From NCBI GenBank assembly GCA_947455215.1, contig CANGNA010000012.1, forward strand, positions 1 through 64,000: a DNA stretch of 64,000 nt, in the 5' to 3' direction. This document shows, piece by piece, positions 17,489 to 27,259 of the stretch (positions within the stretch are counted from its first letter, which is position 1; every line of letters starts with the position of its first letter). This DNA is from Chitinophagaceae bacterium (GTDB taxonomy: Bacteria; Bacteroidota; Bacteroidia; Chitinophagales; Chitinophagaceae). A program made the translations under genes and the position numbers. The notes beneath the pieces were generated by a model. That model was not told where the DNA came from. It saw only the letters and a list, made by a program, of their open reading frames with translations, and did no database searches.

Positions 17489-20400
17489 ATGAAGAACAAA
17501 TTTTTACTCGCACTATTATTCAGCTGTTTATCGATTGTTTCGTATGGGCAGGTCACTATCACTGTTCCAACCGGTCCGGACACTGTTGTTTGCGACGGTG
17601 CCCCGCTGACCATGCAGGCAGTAAAAGGTGGTTTTGTGCCCAATCCGGTAACCTGGCCTTATTCACGCGATGATGGTTATACTCCTTCCTATCCGATAGG
17701 CTTTACTTTTAACTTCTATGGTAATAACTACACAAACTTTGTTATCTCCAGTAATGGTTTCATTACTTTTAATACAAGTCTTGCCTCAAGTTATTCAGCA
17801 TATTCCATTGCTTCAGGTATTCCGGGAAACGCTGCCACACCTAACGCTGTATTAGGTAGCTACTCCGATCTGGTGATAGCTGCGGGTACTTCAACTGTGG
17901 TTTATGGTGTTACCGGTGTGGCTCCTTATCGTAAGCTGGTAGTCCGCTACTGCGATGCAACTCACTTTAGTTGCACCTCGTTGCGCACGAGTATGGAGAT
18001 CATCTTGTACGAAACTACAAACATCGCGGAAGTTCATATTCAACACAAGGACGCTTGTAGTAGCTGGAACTCCGGCTCTGCCATAGAAGGTGTTCAAAAT
18101 AATGGTGCGACTGCAGCAACCCCTGCTCCTGGCCGTAATTATCCCGGTACCTGGACCGTAACTACACCAGATGCCCGCAGGTTTACACCAAATGCGGCGT
18201 CTACCGCATATACTTGCGATACTATACCGTATAATCCTATTCCTGATACCGGCGCGATACTCATGTGGTATTCAGGCACTACACTTATCACATCGGCAAC
18301 TACATCAACGCCTATTGTTACTGTTAATCCAAGCGTTCCTACGGTATACACCGCCTTGGCGGTTTCTTGCCACGACTCTTCCCGCGATATGGTAAACGTA
18401 GTTATCGGCACCGGTCCGGTAATTTCGTCGATAGACGCAATACCGCCTTCAGTTTGCGGTCTGTGTAATGGAAAGATCACTTTGCATGGTCTTGCTCCCG
18501 GCACTTCTGATACCGTTAAATATTATTTGGGTGCTGTGCTGCAGCCAGTATTTGTGGGTGTCCCCGATGCGGCTGGAGATCTGACTATTACTGGTCTTTG
18601 TTCGGGTACTTATACCAACTTCACCGTTAAGGTGGGCTACTGTACGTCGCCCCCTTACGCATCTGTTACTGTTCCCGTTCCGCCATTTACAGTTTCATCA
18701 GTAGCCATCGTCGATCCCACCATTTGCGGTATATGCGACGGCAAAATGACGTTCTATGGCCTCGAACCTGGCTATTCCGATACCGTTAACTTTACTTATA
18801 ATGGAACGCCTCAGCCGGCGCAGGTATTTGTGGTAGCTGCCGATGGTAGCATTACGCTTACTGGCTTGTGTGCCGGTTCTTACACCGCTATCACAGTTAA
18901 AATGAATAACTGTATTGCTAATGCGCCAAACCAGGTGCTCACCAATCCATCTTTTGTTATTGGTTCTGTTTCTAACACGCAGCCAAGTGTTTGCGGTGCG
19001 TGCAATGCGTCTATAACTATCAACGGCCTGGTTCCGGGCTACACTGACACCGTTAATTTTGTAAAGGATGGTGTACCGCAAACGCCGGTAATACTAACTG
19101 TGCCGGCTTCAGGCACTATAGTGCTCACCAACTTGTGTGCCGGTACCTATACCAACATTACCGTAAAAATGAACTCTTGTACTACCCCGGCGGTAGGGCC
19201 GATCAATATCATCAATCCGCCATTCGGAGTATCTGATACGTCTTCTACCAACGCAACATGTTCTGCCTGCGATGGTACGATCACACTTTACGGATTGACG
19301 CCGAACCAAACCATAGTAGTTAACTATATCTACAACGGTGTGCCTCATGCGCCGGTTACGCTTACGTCATCAGCCACCGGTCAGGTAACGCTCACCAATC
19401 TGTGTCCTGGTACTTATACCAACATTACTGCTTCACTTAATACCTGTATTTCTGCTGCATGGGGACCTATCATTATCTCTGCACCGCCACTTATCCCTAT
19501 TGCGGTTACTGCAGTAGTGCAGCCTACAGAGTGTGGTATGTGTAACGGTCGTATCACTATCAAGGGTGTACCTCCAGGTCCTATTGATACGATATTCTAT
19601 AACCTGAACGGTGTGCCTCAAACACCTTTGTTATATTCTGCCAGCTCTGATAGTGTTATTACTATCTACAACCTTTGCGAAGGTACTTACAGTAATTTCT
19701 ACATCAAGTGCGGACCTTGCCCAACTACTACTATTACCACTCCGGTAGTGCTCACCGCAGGCGCACTGGTACCTGGTTTTACATACACTACAATTATGGG
19801 TTGTAGCTTCGATATCTTCAATTTCTTCAATACCTCTACGTCGCCAACAGGCAATCTGTGGTTCGTATGGGATTTTGGGGACGGTACCAGTGATACCTCC
19901 CGTAATCCTTCTCATAGTTACGGGCCAGGTACTTACCACGTAGTGCTTACCATTACCAACCATTATTGTACACAAACGTTTTCGGCAGATATAACGGTCA
20001 ACCATTCGATCAATTCCATCTTTACGTCCGATACGCTGGCCTGTCAGAAAAATCCGGTGGCTTTCACCAACAGCAGCACGGGCACACCTACGCCGCTTAC
20101 TTACTTGTGGTCTTTCGGCGATGGCACTACTACAACGCAGCAAAACCCTACACACACCTATAATAATGTAGGTACGTATACGGTAATGCTGATATCAGCG
20201 AATAACATACCTTGCTACGATACGTCTTATACACACATCTTCGTAGATTCGCTCAGCCCGCTGTCTATGACGCTCACAGATACCGTGTTTTGCCGCGCTA
20301 CATATGTAACCATGGAAGCCCTGCACAGCGATGTGGGCTACACCGGCATTACCTGGGATTTTGGTAATGGCGACAGCATAAAAGATGTGAATCCTGTCAT

Positions 20401-21004
20401 CTACGCTTACAACAACACGGGTACGTTCAATGTCACCACAACGGTCAACTTCCGGATATGTCCGGATCTGTCTGTGAGCCGCGCAGTAACCGTATTACCG
20501 CAGCCTTCTATTGCGTTGGGTCCCGATACGTCCATCTGCCAGGGCAGCGAGAGCATTGAGCTGGCAGATATGCTGAATGGCGGCAACGCATCAGCTACCT
20601 GGATGTGGAACACCGGCGAGACCACCTATAATATGTTGGTAACTGGTCCCGGCGATTATTACACTACGGTTACCATAGGCAACTGTCATGCATCGGATAC
20701 AGTGCATATAACCGAAGATTGTTACCTGAGCGCGCCAAACATCTTTACGCCAAACGGCGATGGTGTCAATGATTACTTCAACCCACGTAGCATGTTGTCC
20801 AGTGGCCTTACAGCCTTCAAGATGGATATATACAACCGTTGGGGTCAGTTGATATTCTCTACTTCGTCACTCGATGGTCGTGGCTGGGATGGTAAATTCA
20901 ATGGCGAGACACAGCCGGAAGAAGTATACGTATACATTATAGATGCTACCTTCCGCGATGGTAAGAAGGAACACCATCAGGGTAACGTTACCTTGCTCCG
21001 GTAA
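17489..21004 (+). CDS. Large secreted adhesin: CGxC repeats, PKD domains, T9SS type B (CHU_C) tail
   Basis: 1171 residues from the ATG at 17489, with signal peptide MKNKFLLALLFSCLSIVSYG. Residues about 45-220 form a beta-sandwich-like domain (FTFNFYGNNYTNFVISSNGFITF). Then come five repeats of 89-91 residues, each opening with a CGxC[ND]G-type motif: first Cys at residues 323, 413, 502, 591 (CSAC) and 682. Each repeat ends in a GLC-x-GTYTN-x-TVK-like strand with a further Cys. Three PKD domains follow near residues 794 (WDFGDG), 873 (WSFGDG) and 957 (WDFGNG). The C-terminal 90 residues (PNIFTPNGDGVNDYF, IYNRWGQLIF, GWDGKFNG, GNVTLLR) are the gliding-motility-associated CHU_C domain that directs type IX secretion and surface attachment. 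A role in adhesion is inferred. Confidence 0.88.
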   Translation: MKNKFLLALLFSCLSIVSYGQVTITVPTGPDTVVCDGAPLTMQAVKGGFVPNPVTWPYSRDDGYTPSYPIGFTFNFYGNNYTNFVISSNGFITFNTSLASSYSAYSIASGIPGNAATPNAVLGSYSDLVIAAGTSTVVYGVTGVAPYRKLVVRYCDATHFSCTSLRTSMEIILYETTNIAEVHIQHKDACSSWNSGSAIEGVQNNGATAATPAPGRNYPGTWTVTTPDARRFTPNAASTAYTCDTIPYNPIPDTGAILMWYSGTTLITSATTSTPIVTVNPSVPTVYTALAVSCHDSSRDMVNVVIGTGPVISSIDAIPPSVCGLCNGKITLHGLAPGTSDTVKYYLGAVLQPVFVGVPDAAGDLTITGLCSGTYTNFTVKVGYCTSPPYASVTVPVPPFTVSSVAIVDPTICGICDGKMTFYGLEPGYSDTVNFTYNGTPQPAQVFVVAADGSITLTGLCAGSYTAITVKMNNCIANAPNQVLTNPSFVIGSVSNTQPSVCGACNASITINGLVPGYTDTVNFVKDGVPQTPVILTVPASGTIVLTNLCAGTYTNITVKMNSCTTPAVGPINIINPPFGVSDTSSTNATCSACDGTITLYGLTPNQTIVVNYIYNGVPHAPVTLTSSATGQVTLTNLCPGTYTNITASLNTCISAAWGPIIISAPPLIPIAVTAVVQPTECGMCNGRITIKGVPPGPIDTIFYNLNGVPQTPLLYSASSDSVITIYNLCEGTYSNFYIKCGPCPTTTITTPVVLTAGALVPGFTYTTIMGCSFDIFNFFNTSTSPTGNLWFVWDFGDGTSDTSRNPSHSYGPGTYHVVLTITNHYCTQTFSADITVNHSINSIFTSDTLACQKNPVAFTNSSTGTPTPLTYLWSFGDGTTTTQQNPTHTYNNVGTYTVMLISANNIPCYDTSYTHIFVDSLSPLSMTLTDTVFCRATYVTMEALHSDVGYTGITWDFGNGDSIKDVNPVIYAYNNTGTFNVTTTVNFRICPDLSVSRAVTVLPQPSIALGPDTSICQGSESIELADMLNGGNASATWMWNTGETTYNMLVTGPGDYYTTVTIGNCHASDTVHITEDCYLSAPNIFTPNGDGVNDYFNPRSMLSSGLTAFKMDIYNRWGQLIFSTSSLDGRGWDGKFNGETQPEEVYVYIIDATFRDGKKEHHQGNVTLLR

Positions 21005-21024
21005 GGTGACCTGCCTATTCAAAT

Positions 21025-21064
21025 AATAATACAGCCGGGCCTTGCGCCCGGCTGTATTATTTCT
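21025..21064 (+). terminator. Strong terminator of the large adhesin gene
   Basis: A 16-bp perfect stem from 21025 to 21061 (core ACAGCCGGGC / GCCCGGCTGT) with loop CTTGC, ending in a short T run. Confidence 0.85.
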
Positions 21065-21118
21065 GCTACCGGGCAACACTTTATCAATTACACCGTTTAA
21101 TAAGTATTTTTACCGTCC

Positions 21119-22588
21119 ATGCGTCGTTTTTTTGTCAAGAACATCATTTTCGTAGTTGCCATCAACATTTTGGTGAAGCCGGTATGGGTGTTTTTTATAG
21201 ACAGGGTAGTGCAGAACAGGGTGCCGGGCGGCGAATATGGTACTTACCAGGCTTTGCTCAGCCTGGGCATCATCTTCCAGATCGTGCTCGACTTTGGCAT
21301 CACCAGTTACAATAGCCGCACCATAGCCCGAGACCCCGAGCAATTGGGTGAGGTGTTCCCATCCATGCTATCGGCCCGCATGGTGTTGATGGGGTTGTAT
21401 ATGATACTGGGCTATGGCTGGGGCATGTTGCTTGGTTACAAAGGGTGGGAGCTAAACTTGCTGGCAGGTATATTGCTCTTCCAGTCGCTGAGCGCATTGC
21501 TATCGTTCATTCGCAGTAACATAGCCGCCCTCCACCGCTTCAAGACCGATGGCATTCTCTCCATCACCGACAGGCTGATGATGGTGGTGATCTGCGGTTT
21601 TTTATTGGTATATCCGCCCACGGCAAGTCATTTTCGTATAGAATGGTTCGTTATTACCCAGGCTGCCTGCTACCTGGTAACAGCCATCATTGCCTGGTTC
21701 GTACTGAAGCGTATATCCGGCATACATCTTCGTTTCTCATTTCATTTGCCCACTGTCTGGGGTATCATCAAACAGAGCTTCCCTTATGCCCTGCTTATCT
21801 TCCAGATGAGTATATACAACCGGGCCGATGCCATGATGATAGAGCGTATGTGTGCCGATGGTAAGGCACAGGCCGACATTTGGGCCTCAGCCTTCCGCCA
21901 GCTCGATATGGTCAATATCCTGGGGTTGATGTTTGCTACTATGCTGCTCCCCATGTATGGGCGTATGCTTTCTAATAAGCACGATATACAGCCAATAGTA
22001 AAGCTGTGTGCCAATATATTGCTGCCCTTTTCATTTGCAGTGGCAGTAGCTTGTATCTTTTACAGTGCCAACATCATGCAGGTATTGTATCGCGGTGCCA
22101 ATGCCGATAATATCCGGCAATATCGTTTGGTGTTCTCATGGCTCATGGCCAGCTTCCCGGCCTGGTGCCTTATGTACATTTACAGTACATTGCTCACTGC
22201 AAACGGTAGCATGAAAACAATGAACATCATTGCGTTTGTGGGCGTGATATTCAACCTGTCGCTCAACTTCTACCTCATCCCCCGCTATTTTGCTGCAGGC
22301 GGGGCTGTTACCTCTTTCCTCACGCAGTCGATGCTGGCAGTGGTATTCATCCTGGCGTGCAACCGTATTTTTGAATTACCGGTAAATATCAGGTGGGTCG
22401 GGGCTCACCTGGGTTACCTGTGTATAGTAGCCGTTTTGGCATGGGCGGCGGCCAACTTGTTGAGTGTCAACTGGATGGTAAGTGCCGGAGCGTTCTTTGC
22501 CTGCAGCGTAGTGCTGATGTTCGTATTTCGTTTCGTTTCTGCGGCGTCTATCAGGCAGCTCATTAGCAAAAAAAATGCGGCCGAATAG
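21119..22588 (+). CDS. Polysaccharide flippase-like (MATE/Wzx superfamily) membrane protein
   Basis: 489 residues with twelve or more hydrophobic segments distributed along the whole length and no soluble domain. The N-terminus (FVKNIIFVVAINILVKPVWVFFIDRVVQNRVPGGEYGTYQALLSLGIIFQIVLDFGI) matches the opening of oligosaccharide flippases, with the conserved G-x-Y-G-x-Y-x-A-L-like stretch; later regions include RADAMMIERM and a helix pair with FNLSLNFYLIPRYFAAGGA. It would move lipid-linked sugar across the inner membrane. No glycosyltransferase genes adjoin it, so its substrate is unclear; Wzz- and ligase-like genes lie 4 kb downstream. The basic, aromatic-rich start supports the ATG at 21119. 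Confidence 0.85.
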   Translation: MRRFFVKNIIFVVAINILVKPVWVFFIDRVVQNRVPGGEYGTYQALLSLGIIFQIVLDFGITSYNSRTIARDPEQLGEVFPSMLSARMVLMGLYMILGYGWGMLLGYKGWELNLLAGILLFQSLSALLSFIRSNIAALHRFKTDGILSITDRLMMVVICGFLLVYPPTASHFRIEWFVITQAACYLVTAIIAWFVLKRISGIHLRFSFHLPTVWGIIKQSFPYALLIFQMSIYNRADAMMIERMCADGKAQADIWASAFRQLDMVNILGLMFATMLLPMYGRMLSNKHDIQPIVKLCANILLPFSFAVAVACIFYSANIMQVLYRGANADNIRQYRLVFSWLMASFPAWCLMYIYSTLLTANGSMKTMNIIAFVGVIFNLSLNFYLIPRYFAAGGAVTSFLTQSMLAVVFILACNRIFELPVNIRWVGAHLGYLCIVAVLAWAAANLLSVNWMVSAGAFFACSVVLMFVFRFVSAASIRQLISKKNAAE

Positions 22589-22663
22589 CGCTTACTGCCA
22601 ATATTTTTCTTAAATTAGGAGGAGAAATCATTGACTTTCAGTGTAAAAATCGCTCCACCTCCC

Positions 22664-23131
22664 ATGACTTATCATTTACCCAAAAGAATATTTACGGACG
22701 CGGATTTCGACAGCATGAGCTGGCACGATTGCACCATTTATAAAGTGCGGCTGGCCGATGACCTGGAAATGGATATAGACTACATTGTGGAGTGGATAGA
22801 GCCCGAGGCCGACGGCTTTCCTTTCTCTTACTGGGTGTCACCCGCCACATTAGTGTTTAAAAAGGTGCGCAACGTGGCCTTCGAGTTTGACGCCATGATG
22901 CTGGAACCGATAGAAATAGAAGAGATAGAACAGCAGGTAGTGCGGGACGGCATAAAGTGGACCATCACCACCCGCCAGGGCGAAATGGAGTTTCTCAGCC
23001 CCGGTTTCGAACAGTTCGTCCGTCAAGATCCGTTCTTCCGCTTGTCGCAGGCCATATCTGTCAAAGAGCGCAATGGTATCAGCCTGGAGCGTACTACCGA
23101 TCAGCCTAATCCTTATAGATTGTTGGTATAG
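22664..23131 (+). CDS. Conserved hypothetical protein, about 155 residues
   Basis: Start chosen at the ATG at 22664 because MTYHLPKRIFTDADFDSMSWHDCTIYKVRL begins a clean domain; an in-frame TTG at 22631 would prepend 11 unlikely residues. The protein is soluble and acidic, with the segments MSWHDCTIYKVRLADDLEMDIDYIVEW, FSYWVSPATLVFKKVRNVAFEF, and a later stretch KWTITTRQGEMEFLSPGFEQFVRQDP. The alternating strand pattern and W-H-D motif look like a small beta-rich domain of a kind seen in conserved hypotheticals. I do not recognise a named family. It has no signal peptide and lies between a flippase gene and a T9SS gene on the same strand. Confidence 0.65.
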   Translation: MTYHLPKRIFTDADFDSMSWHDCTIYKVRLADDLEMDIDYIVEWIEPEADGFPFSYWVSPATLVFKKVRNVAFEFDAMMLEPIEIEEIEQQVVRDGIKWTITTRQGEMEFLSPGFEQFVRQDPFFRLSQAISVKERNGISLERTTDQPNPYRLLV

Positions 23132-23157
23132 CTAGTCTAATAATTGTTATTTTTTTA

Positions 23158-23165
23158 TATTTTTG
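23158..23165 (+). promoter_or_regulatory. Bacteroidota -7 element for the T9SS beta-propeller gene
   Basis: TATTTTTG fits TAnnTTTG, 15 bases before the ATG at 23181; the upstream sequence is T-rich. Confidence 0.5.
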
Positions 23166-23180
23166 CCGAAATTATTTTCA

Positions 23181-24956
23181 ATGACTCGAACCTCATTACT
23201 ATGCACTTTTGTGCTCTTTTTCTGCTTTTCTCTAAGTTATTCGCAAACCCTCACCTGGATAGAACACATTGGGGGAAGTGATACTTGTAACAAGGTCTTT
23301 ACAGTCAGGTGTATGACCATTGACAAAAATAGTAGAATATACTTGTCTGGTATGCTGAGCTGCGATGCAGATATGGATCCCGGATCCGGTGCCACCTTTC
23401 TGCATGCCGATGGCGACTCCTGCGCATATATTCAGAAACTCACCGCATCAAGAGAGCTGATGTGGGCTAAAGTCCTGAATAGCTCCGACTATATCGATAT
23501 TTCTGACATGACCACCGACGACACGGGGAACCTTTTAATAACAGGAACGTTTCGTGGATCGGTAGATTTTGACCTGGATCCATTTGCAGAATATATCTTA
23601 AATCCCACCCAGCTAAATAACCATGTGTACACCGCCAAGTACGATTCTCTCGGAAACTTTAAATGGGTAACTTCAACAGAGTCGTTTCTTAGCTATGGTA
23701 TTTTTGGCCGGTCCATCAAGCTTGACGCAAACAATAACATCTATATTGGCGGGCATTTTGGCGGTGAAGCTCATTTTAACGGTACAACTGTTTCCGAAAC
23801 GCTTTATTCGTCTATGGTCTCCTACGATGCCTTCATTGAGAAAATGACCCCTGCAGGCGACCATTTGTGGGCCAGGTCGCTCGGGGCTGGATTTCTGGAT
23901 AGCTTATGCAGCCTGGGTATCGATAAAGCTGGTTACCTCTATTGTGTAGGCACCTACCAGGGCGTAGTTGATATAGATCCGGGTCCTGGTAATACTACTT
24001 TTGGCGGAACCGGTAACGGCGATGCTTTTATTGTAAAAATGGATGGTGATGCCAATGTGATATGGGCTAAACATCTGGAGAGCATTTCAACAGCTTCTGT
24101 AGTATCGCGTCTTTCCAACTTAAAGCTCAATATAGACACGGCCGATAACTTACTGATATGTGGTGCTTTTAATGGCTTCGTGGATTTTAACCCGTCCCCT
24201 GCGGCTCTTGATACAACTATTTTACAGGCTGGCAGCCTTACTCCTGGCGAGATAGGATCTGCTTTTGTATTGAAATTGGATCAAAATGGCAATCTGATAT
24301 GGGTTAACCAGGTCAACGGTGCTGCTCATGCCTATGATATTAAAACAGACGCGTTTTTGAATGTTTATGTGACAGGTGCTTATGCATGGGCTGGAGGGGC
24401 AGACTTCGATCCCGGTCCGGCAGAGTATTACATACCCCCTATAGGTGGCGACGATCCTAAAGGCTATATGCAAAAGCTTACCCCCGATGGTCATTTAGCA
24501 TGGGTGGCCGGAATAGGGTGCCCGGCAACAGGATTCATACGTCCTCAATGCATTCAATTATTAGATACTAACGACATCGTAATTGGTGGTCATTTTATCG
24601 GCACAGGCGATTTTGCTCCCGATACCGCGACGGTATATCTTACCGATAATACGAATGTACACGGCTTTATAGCAAGATACAAGTATAACTGGCCGGCAAT
24701 AGTAACACCGGGAAGTGTAGAGGATGTAACTGCACATACAAGCATATACCCGAACCCAACAACTGGAACGCTCAATATTTTCTCGCGTAATACAATGGAT
24801 AAAATAACCGTTTCTGATGTTTTAGGCCGGTGTGTTTATTCTTCGCAGCCGGGTAAAGCCTATGAGACATTGATATTAGATCAGCCTGGGCTTTATTTAG
24901 TGACCATTGCAATTGGTGGCCGGTCTTTTTCGTATAAGGTTTTGGTCAATAAATAA
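23181..24956 (+). CDS. Secreted beta-propeller-type protein with T9SS type A sorting domain
   Basis: 591 residues from the ATG at 23181, with signal peptide (LLCTFVLFFCFSLSYS then QTLTW). The body is made of repeating units of the SBBP/delta-60 type: phrases such as KNSRIYLSGMLSCDADMDPGSG, DDTGNLLITGTFRGSVDFDLDP, KLDANNNIYIGGHFGG, KAGYLYCVGTYQGVVDIDPGPG and DTADNLLICGAFNGFVDFNPSP recur about every 55-65 residues, each with a G(x)F-x-G-x-V/A-D-F/I-D-P core. That suggests a six- or seven-bladed propeller. The last 75 residues (SIYPNPTTGTLNIFS, VSDVLGRCVYS, GLYLVTIAIGGRSFSYKVLVNK) are the Por secretion-type C-terminal sorting domain. Ligand unknown; exported across the outer membrane by the type IX system. 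Confidence 0.87.
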   Translation: MTRTSLLCTFVLFFCFSLSYSQTLTWIEHIGGSDTCNKVFTVRCMTIDKNSRIYLSGMLSCDADMDPGSGATFLHADGDSCAYIQKLTASRELMWAKVLNSSDYIDISDMTTDDTGNLLITGTFRGSVDFDLDPFAEYILNPTQLNNHVYTAKYDSLGNFKWVTSTESFLSYGIFGRSIKLDANNNIYIGGHFGGEAHFNGTTVSETLYSSMVSYDAFIEKMTPAGDHLWARSLGAGFLDSLCSLGIDKAGYLYCVGTYQGVVDIDPGPGNTTFGGTGNGDAFIVKMDGDANVIWAKHLESISTASVVSRLSNLKLNIDTADNLLICGAFNGFVDFNPSPAALDTTILQAGSLTPGEIGSAFVLKLDQNGNLIWVNQVNGAAHAYDIKTDAFLNVYVTGAYAWAGGADFDPGPAEYYIPPIGGDDPKGYMQKLTPDGHLAWVAGIGCPATGFIRPQCIQLLDTNDIVIGGHFIGTGDFAPDTATVYLTDNTNVHGFIARYKYNWPAIVTPGSVEDVTAHTSIYPNPTTGTLNIFSRNTMDKITVSDVLGRCVYSSQPGKAYETLILDQPGLYLVTIAIGGRSFSYKVLVNK

Positions 24957-25028
24957 ACAGAGATATTACGTGTAAGTTGCACCAGCCATCATCTGAAACA
25001 AAATAGGACTATTTAGCATTTAAAAAAG

Positions 25029-25036
25029 TAACTTTG
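25029..25036 (+). promoter_or_regulatory. Bacteroidota -7 element for prfA
   Basis: TAACTTTG matches TAnnTTTG and is 63 bases before the prfA ATG; the leader contains a strong hairpin. Confidence 0.55.
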
Positions 25037-25038
25037 CA

Positions 25039-25080
25039 CACCTCATTAAAACCGCCCAGGTTTTAGTGGGGTGTTTTATT
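25039..25080 (+). promoter_or_regulatory. Terminator-like hairpin in the prfA 5' leader
   Basis: CACCTCATTAAAACC (25039..25053) pairs over 15 positions with GGTTTTAGTGGGGTG (25059..25073), two of them G-U pairs, around the loop GCCCA, followed by TTTTATT. It begins two bases after the -7 element of prfA, so it would be the very 5' end of the transcript. It could be an attenuator, a 5' stabilising stem, or a terminator for readthrough from upstream. Confidence 0.55.
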
Positions 25081-25099
25081 GTATTATTTCAGATACTGA

Positions 25100-26185
25100 A
25101 TGAGCTCGATTATAGAAAAGCTGGAGGCGATAGAGGCCAGGTTCAACGACCTGGGTGTAGCGCTTACCAACCCGGAGATAGTTAATGATAATAAGAAGTT
25201 CTCGCAGGTAAGTAAGGAATACCGCAAGCTGGAAGGCATTGTGGCCGTGAACAAAAAATACAAAACCTGCCTGGATAGCACTGCTTTTGCGCGCGAGGTG
25301 TTAGAGACCGAAAGCGACGACGAACTGCGTACCATGGCCAAAGAGGACCTGGAAACGCTTGCCGCAGAAAAGGAAAAGCTGGAAGAAGAGATCCGCACCC
25401 TGCTGATACCTAAGGATCCGCAGGACGAGAAGAACGCCATCCTGGAAATACGTGCGGGTACCGGTGGCGATGAGGCCAGCCTGTTTGCCGGCGACCTGAT
25501 GCGTATGTACATGCGCTACTGCGAGCGCCGCGGCTGGAAGGTAGCCCTGCTTACCGAGACCGAGGGCAGTGTAGGCGGCTTTAAGGAAGTGCAGCTGGAA
25601 GTGACCGGCGATGATGTTTATGGTACGCTGAAGTTTGAAAGTGGTGTACACCGCGTGCAGCGCGTGCCCGATACAGAGGCCAGCGGCCGTGTGCATACAT
25701 CGGCAGCTACAGTGGCGGTAATGCCTGAGGCTGAAGAAATTGACTTTGAACTTAAGGAAAGCGACCTGAAAATGGAAACCGCCCGAAGTGGTGGTGCCGG
25801 TGGCCAGAACGTGAACAAGGTGGAAACGAAGGTGATACTGACCCACGTGCCTACGGGTACCGTGATCATATGCCAGACAGAGCGTACACAGCTGGGCAAC
25901 CGCGAAAAGGCCACGGCCATGATGCGTACCCGCCTGTACGAAGAGCAGGTGCGCAAGCAGGAAGATGAGATATCGCGCCGCAGGAAGAGCCTCGTAAGCA
26001 CCGGCGACCGTTCTGCCAAGATTCGCACCTACAATTACCCACAGGGGCGCATCACAGATCACCGCATCAATATGACCATTTATAACCTCGACGACTTTAT
26101 GAACGGTAATATACAGGAGATGCTGGACGCACTGCAGTTTGCAGAGAACGCAGAAAAAATGCAGGCAGGCGAAACCGTTATCTAA
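25100..26185 (+). CDS. prfA: Peptide chain release factor 1
   Basis: 361 residues, the normal length of RF1. The stop-codon recognition tripeptide lies in [17 protein letters not shown], where P-D-T occupies the P-x-T position that marks RF1 (UAA/UAG); E. coli has P-A-T. The catalytic GGQ loop is in [17 protein letters not shown] with the glutamine at residue 236. The N-terminal helical domain 1 and the C-terminal region ending in [16 protein letters not shown] are complete. It releases finished peptides on the ribosome in the cytoplasm. It has a dedicated promoter and a strong leader hairpin, and a hairpin repeat of the CCCTCTCC type follows the stop codon. Confidence 0.97.
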   Translation: MSSIIEKLEAIEARFNDLGVALTNPEIVNDNKKFSQVSKEYRKLEGIVAVNKKYKTCLDSTAFAREVLETESDDELRTMAKEDLETLAAEKEKLEEEIRTLLIPKDPQDEKNAILEIRAGTGGDEASLFAGDLMRMYMRYCERRGWKVALLTETEGSVGGFKEVQLEVTGDDVYGTLKFESGVHRVQRVPDTEASGRVHTSAATVAVMPEAEEIDFELKESDLKMETARSGGAGGQNVNKVETKVILTHVPTGTVIICQTERTQLGNREKATAMMRTRLYEEQVRKQEDEISRRRKSLVSTGDRSAKIRTYNYPQGRITDHRINMTIYNLDDFMNGNIQEMLDALQFAENAEKMQAGETVI

Positions 26186-26204
26186 TGATTTAAATGTCAG
26201 AACA

Positions 26205-26243
26205 CCTCCCTCTCCTTTTGGAGAGGGTCGGGGTGAGGCTTAA
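26205..26243 (+). repeat. CCCTCTCC hairpin repeat, copy 1, downstream of prfA
   Basis: CCCTCTCC-TTTT-GGAGAGGG (26208..26227) followed by TCGGGGTGAGGCTTAA. An almost identical element follows the gene ending at 41194. Sense orientation in both cases; it may act as a 3' hairpin. Confidence 0.7.
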
Positions 26244-26332
26244 TAAATTGAAATACAATAAACAGTGGCCGTTCGCGTTTTGATTGCTGGTAGCCACTCG
26301 CATAATTTTTTGAATTTAACCATACACAAAAA

Positions 26333-27259
26333 ATGTCAACACCATCTTTTGATCTGATAGATGTAGTACGTACCATTCAAAAGCAGAAACGTATCATCAT
26401 CATCATTACAGCCATAGCCATAGCACTTGGCGGTATCTTCTTCGTGGTTAAGCGTAAGAAATTCAAAGCCTCATCAAAGTTCCTGGTCAATAACCCGCTG
26501 TATGGCGACAGGAATACCCTGTTCCGTAACTACGAACAGCGCTACGTGGATTACTTTGGCGGCGATGACGACCTGGACAGGGTAACAGCATTGCTGGCTT
26601 CTGATACGGTTAAGGACCGGATCATCCGCAACTGCCAGTTCCAGGTGGTGTATAATTCCGACATCAACTCAGAGAAGGGACACGCCTTCCTGATGAGTGT
26701 CTTCGATAAGAACTTCAATGTAAAGCGCTCCGAATACAAAGAAATGGAAGTAAGCTATATAGCCTACGACTCTATGACAGCCGCCAACGTGGCCAATATG
26801 GCCGTAAAGGTGTGCGAAGAATCTTTCCGCAACTACTATACCACCATGAAGATGGGTATGGCCAAGTCTATAAGGGATAAGGTAAAACAGATAGATAGTA
26901 CCATAGCCCGTAATGGGGATATTCTTGATGGGCACAAGGCTATTGCAGACTTAAGGCACATGACAGGTGATACTGCTACAGAACCGGTTATGACCAACCA
27001 GAAAGCACTGGGCATAGAACAAGACCAGTTAATGCAGGACCGCGCCAAATACATATCGCTCATCAACGAGATAGAGGCGACCACGAACAGCTCTATGGAT
27101 TACCTGAAGGTAACTACACGCGCCTTGCCACCAACATCGGCTATGGGCCCAACGCTTACTATGGTGCTCATAGTTGCCGCTTGTCTCGGCCTGTTCTTCA
27201 GCACATTACTGGTGCTGGTTTTGGCTTACTATAACAAATTGATGGCCGTAGAGCGCTAA
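26333..27259 (+). CDS. Wzz/chain-length-determinant-like membrane protein
   Basis: 308 residues with the two-helix Wzz topology: N-terminal segment IIIIITAIAIALGGIFFVV at about residues 24-42 and C-terminal LTMVLIVAACLGLFFSTLLVLVLAYY. Between them lies a periplasmic, mostly helical domain with an early KFKASSKFLVNN strand, the usual first strand after the Wzz helix, and coiled-coil-prone stretches such as SIRDKVKQIDSTIARNGDILDGHKAIADL. No C-terminal kinase domain is attached. It overlaps the following O-antigen ligase-like gene by one base (TAATG), so the two are translationally coupled. Together they suggest length control and polymerisation or ligation of a surface polysaccharide. Confidence 0.82.
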   Translation: MSTPSFDLIDVVRTIQKQKRIIIIITAIAIALGGIFFVVKRKKFKASSKFLVNNPLYGDRNTLFRNYEQRYVDYFGGDDDLDRVTALLASDTVKDRIIRNCQFQVVYNSDINSEKGHAFLMSVFDKNFNVKRSEYKEMEVSYIAYDSMTAANVANMAVKVCEESFRNYYTTMKMGMAKSIRDKVKQIDSTIARNGDILDGHKAIADLRHMTGDTATEPVMTNQKALGIEQDQLMQDRAKYISLINEIEATTNSSMDYLKVTTRALPPTSAMGPTLTMVLIVAACLGLFFSTLLVLVLAYYNKLMAVER

